Source: Planctomycetota bacterium
GTDB lineage: Bacteria > Planctomycetota > Planctomycetia > Pirellulales > UBA1268
Direction of reading: 5' to 3'
DNA: 43,318 bases
Assembly (NCBI GenBank): GCA_003671185.1
Contig: QWPN01000043.1
Coordinates: 1 to 43,318, forward strand
Positions within the stretch are counted from its first letter, which is position 1. Each line of letters opens with the position of its first letter. Below, piece by piece: positions 42,356 through 43,318 of the stretch. The notes beneath the pieces are model-generated. The model was not told the origin of the DNA, did not search any database, and worked only from the letters and a program-made list of their open reading frames with translations. The position numbers and the translations under genes were made by a program.

Positions 42356-43297
42356 ATGCAGCGCCGCCGCCCATCCACCGCGAGCCGAGCAGACACGGCC
42401 GTCGACACCGCGCCGCCGCCGGCGGCCGCGCCGCGACCAGCCGCCCAGACCCCGGCGGACAACCCGGCCCCCCCCGCCGCAGGCCGCGGCCCGCGTGCCA
42501 AACGCGGCGTGCCCGAGGGCCTGTGGCTGAAGTGCGACGGCTGCGGTGCCACCATCTACCGCAAGGAGGCCGAGGACCTTCTCAACGTCTGCCCACAGTG
42601 CGGCTTCCACTGGTATGTGTCGGCCGCCAAGCGCATCGAACAGCTGTTCGATGCCGGCACGTTCGAGGAATGGGATGCCGGCATCAGGCCCACTGACCCG
42701 CTCGGCTTCCGCGACAAGAAGCCCTACGCCGAGCGGATCGTATCCGAGCAGAAGCGCACCGGCCTGCGCGACGCGGCCCTCACCGGCACCGGCATGATCC
42801 GGGCCCGACGCGTGGCCTGCGGCGTCACCGACTCCGCGTTCATCATGGGCAGCATGGGCAGCGTGGTGGGCGAGCGGCTGACGCGACTCGTGGAGCGGGC
42901 CACTGCAGGCAAGCTGCCGCTCATCATCATCAGCGCCTCTGGCGGCGGTGCCCGCATGCATGAGGGAATCCTTTCCCTGATGCAGATGGCGAAGGTGTCG
43001 GCGGCCCTGGCCCGCTATTCCCAGGCCGGCGGCCTGTTCATCTCCGTGCTCACGAACCCCACCATGGGCGGCGTGGCGGCCAGCTTCGCGTCGCTCGGCG
43101 ACCTGTGTTTCGCGGAGCCGCGAGCCCTGATCGGCTTCGCCGGCCCGCGCACGATCAAGGCCACGATCCGGGTCGATCTGCCCAAGGGTTTCCAGACCAG
43201 CGAATTCCTGCTGCAGCACGGCTTCGTGGACCGGATCGTGACCCGCAACGACCTGAAGAGCGAGATCGCCCGGGCCATCGACTACTGCGGTGGCTGA
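42356..43297 (+). CDS. accD: Acetyl-CoA carboxylase carboxyltransferase beta subunit
   Basis: 313 residues. With AccA it transfers the carboxyl group from biotin to acetyl-CoA, the first step in fatty-acid synthesis. A four-cysteine zinc ribbon (about C60, C63, C79, C82: CDGCG, CPQCG) precedes the crotonase-fold carboxyltransferase domain with [79 protein letters not shown] and [21 protein letters not shown]. The first ~45 residues are a Pro/Ala-rich extension beyond the E. coli N-terminus; the ATG 42356 is preceded by no clear Shine-Dalgarno, so a later start is possible. The gene is complete, ending 21 bases from the window edge. Confidence 0.97.
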   Translation: MQRRRPSTASRADTAVDTAPPPAAAPRPAAQTPADNPAPPAAGRGPRAKRGVPEGLWLKCDGCGATIYRKEAEDLLNVCPQCGFHWYVSAAKRIEQLFDAGTFEEWDAGIRPTDPLGFRDKKPYAERIVSEQKRTGLRDAALTGTGMIRARRVACGVTDSAFIMGSMGSVVGERLTRLVERATAGKLPLIIISASGGGARMHEGILSLMQMAKVSAALARYSQAGGLFISVLTNPTMGGVAASFASLGDLCFAEPRALIGFAGPRTIKATIRVDLPKGFQTSEFLLQHGFVDRIVTRNDLKSEIARAIDYCGG

Positions 43298-43318
43298 GGC
43301 CCGGGACCGGTTCGGCCA

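Overview
The window is a GC-rich (roughly 68-70 % by eye), gene-dense bacterial chromosome segment. No tRNA, rRNA, insertion sequence, phage gene, integrase or CRISPR array is visible. It most likely comes from a member of the Planctomycetota. The reasons are a stand-alone secretin with a long coiled-coil N-terminus, a LeuRS lacking the usual zinc knuckle cysteines in its CP1 region, a Bacillus-type sdhCAB cluster, a large proline dehydrogenase/P5C dehydrogenase fusion, and many conserved-hypothetical exported proteins. This assignment is inferred from protein character and not from a marker gene. Many long open frames opposite or out of frame with real genes are composition artefacts.

Layout: 1-1988 (+) is the end of a sugar ABC importer (permease C-terminus and a double ATPase). 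2061-5754 (-) is a three-gene run: acyl-ACP/acyl-CoA-type ligase, a GH2-like protein without visible catalytic residues, and a ThiF/MoeB-type E1-like enzyme. 5934-10045 (+) is leuS overlapping glgC. 10130-12881 (-) holds a small lipoprotein, a family 4-type uracil-DNA glycosylase and a DEAD-box RNA helicase. 13229-16902 (-) is sdhC-sdhA-sdhB, divergent from 17096-18682 (+), a PAS/GAF/receiver protein. 18852-22134 (+) is a secretin and a DUF423 membrane protein. 22147-26728 (-) is a run of a TPR exported protein, an unknown protein, CutA, a degenerate LpxH-like phosphoesterase and an exported CARDB/DUF11-like protein. 26816-33777 (-) is a complete pstS-pstC-pstA-pstB-phoU phosphate uptake operon whose two permeases carry very large extra domains. 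33917-37006 (-) is putA. 37172-38242 (+) is a DUF2891 protein. 38247-40643 (-) is a 5-oxoprolinase set with pxpB and pxpC fused. 40858-43297 (+) is rpe, a histidine-phosphatase-fold protein that has lost its catalytic histidine, and accD.

Functionally this is mostly core metabolism: TCA/respiration, glycogen, proline and pyroglutamate catabolism, pentose phosphate, fatty-acid synthesis, phosphate and sugar uptake, RNA and DNA maintenance. I do not see a convincing new multi-gene system such as a defence island or biosynthetic cluster. The most interesting items are two putative pseudoenzymes (histidine phosphatase with RHG changed to RAG; LpxH-like protein without its first metal motif), the enlarged PstC/PstA permeases, the kinase-less PAS/GAF/REC protein sharing a divergent promoter region with sdhCAB, a Pho-box-like repeat ahead of pstS, and the extended solitary secretin.
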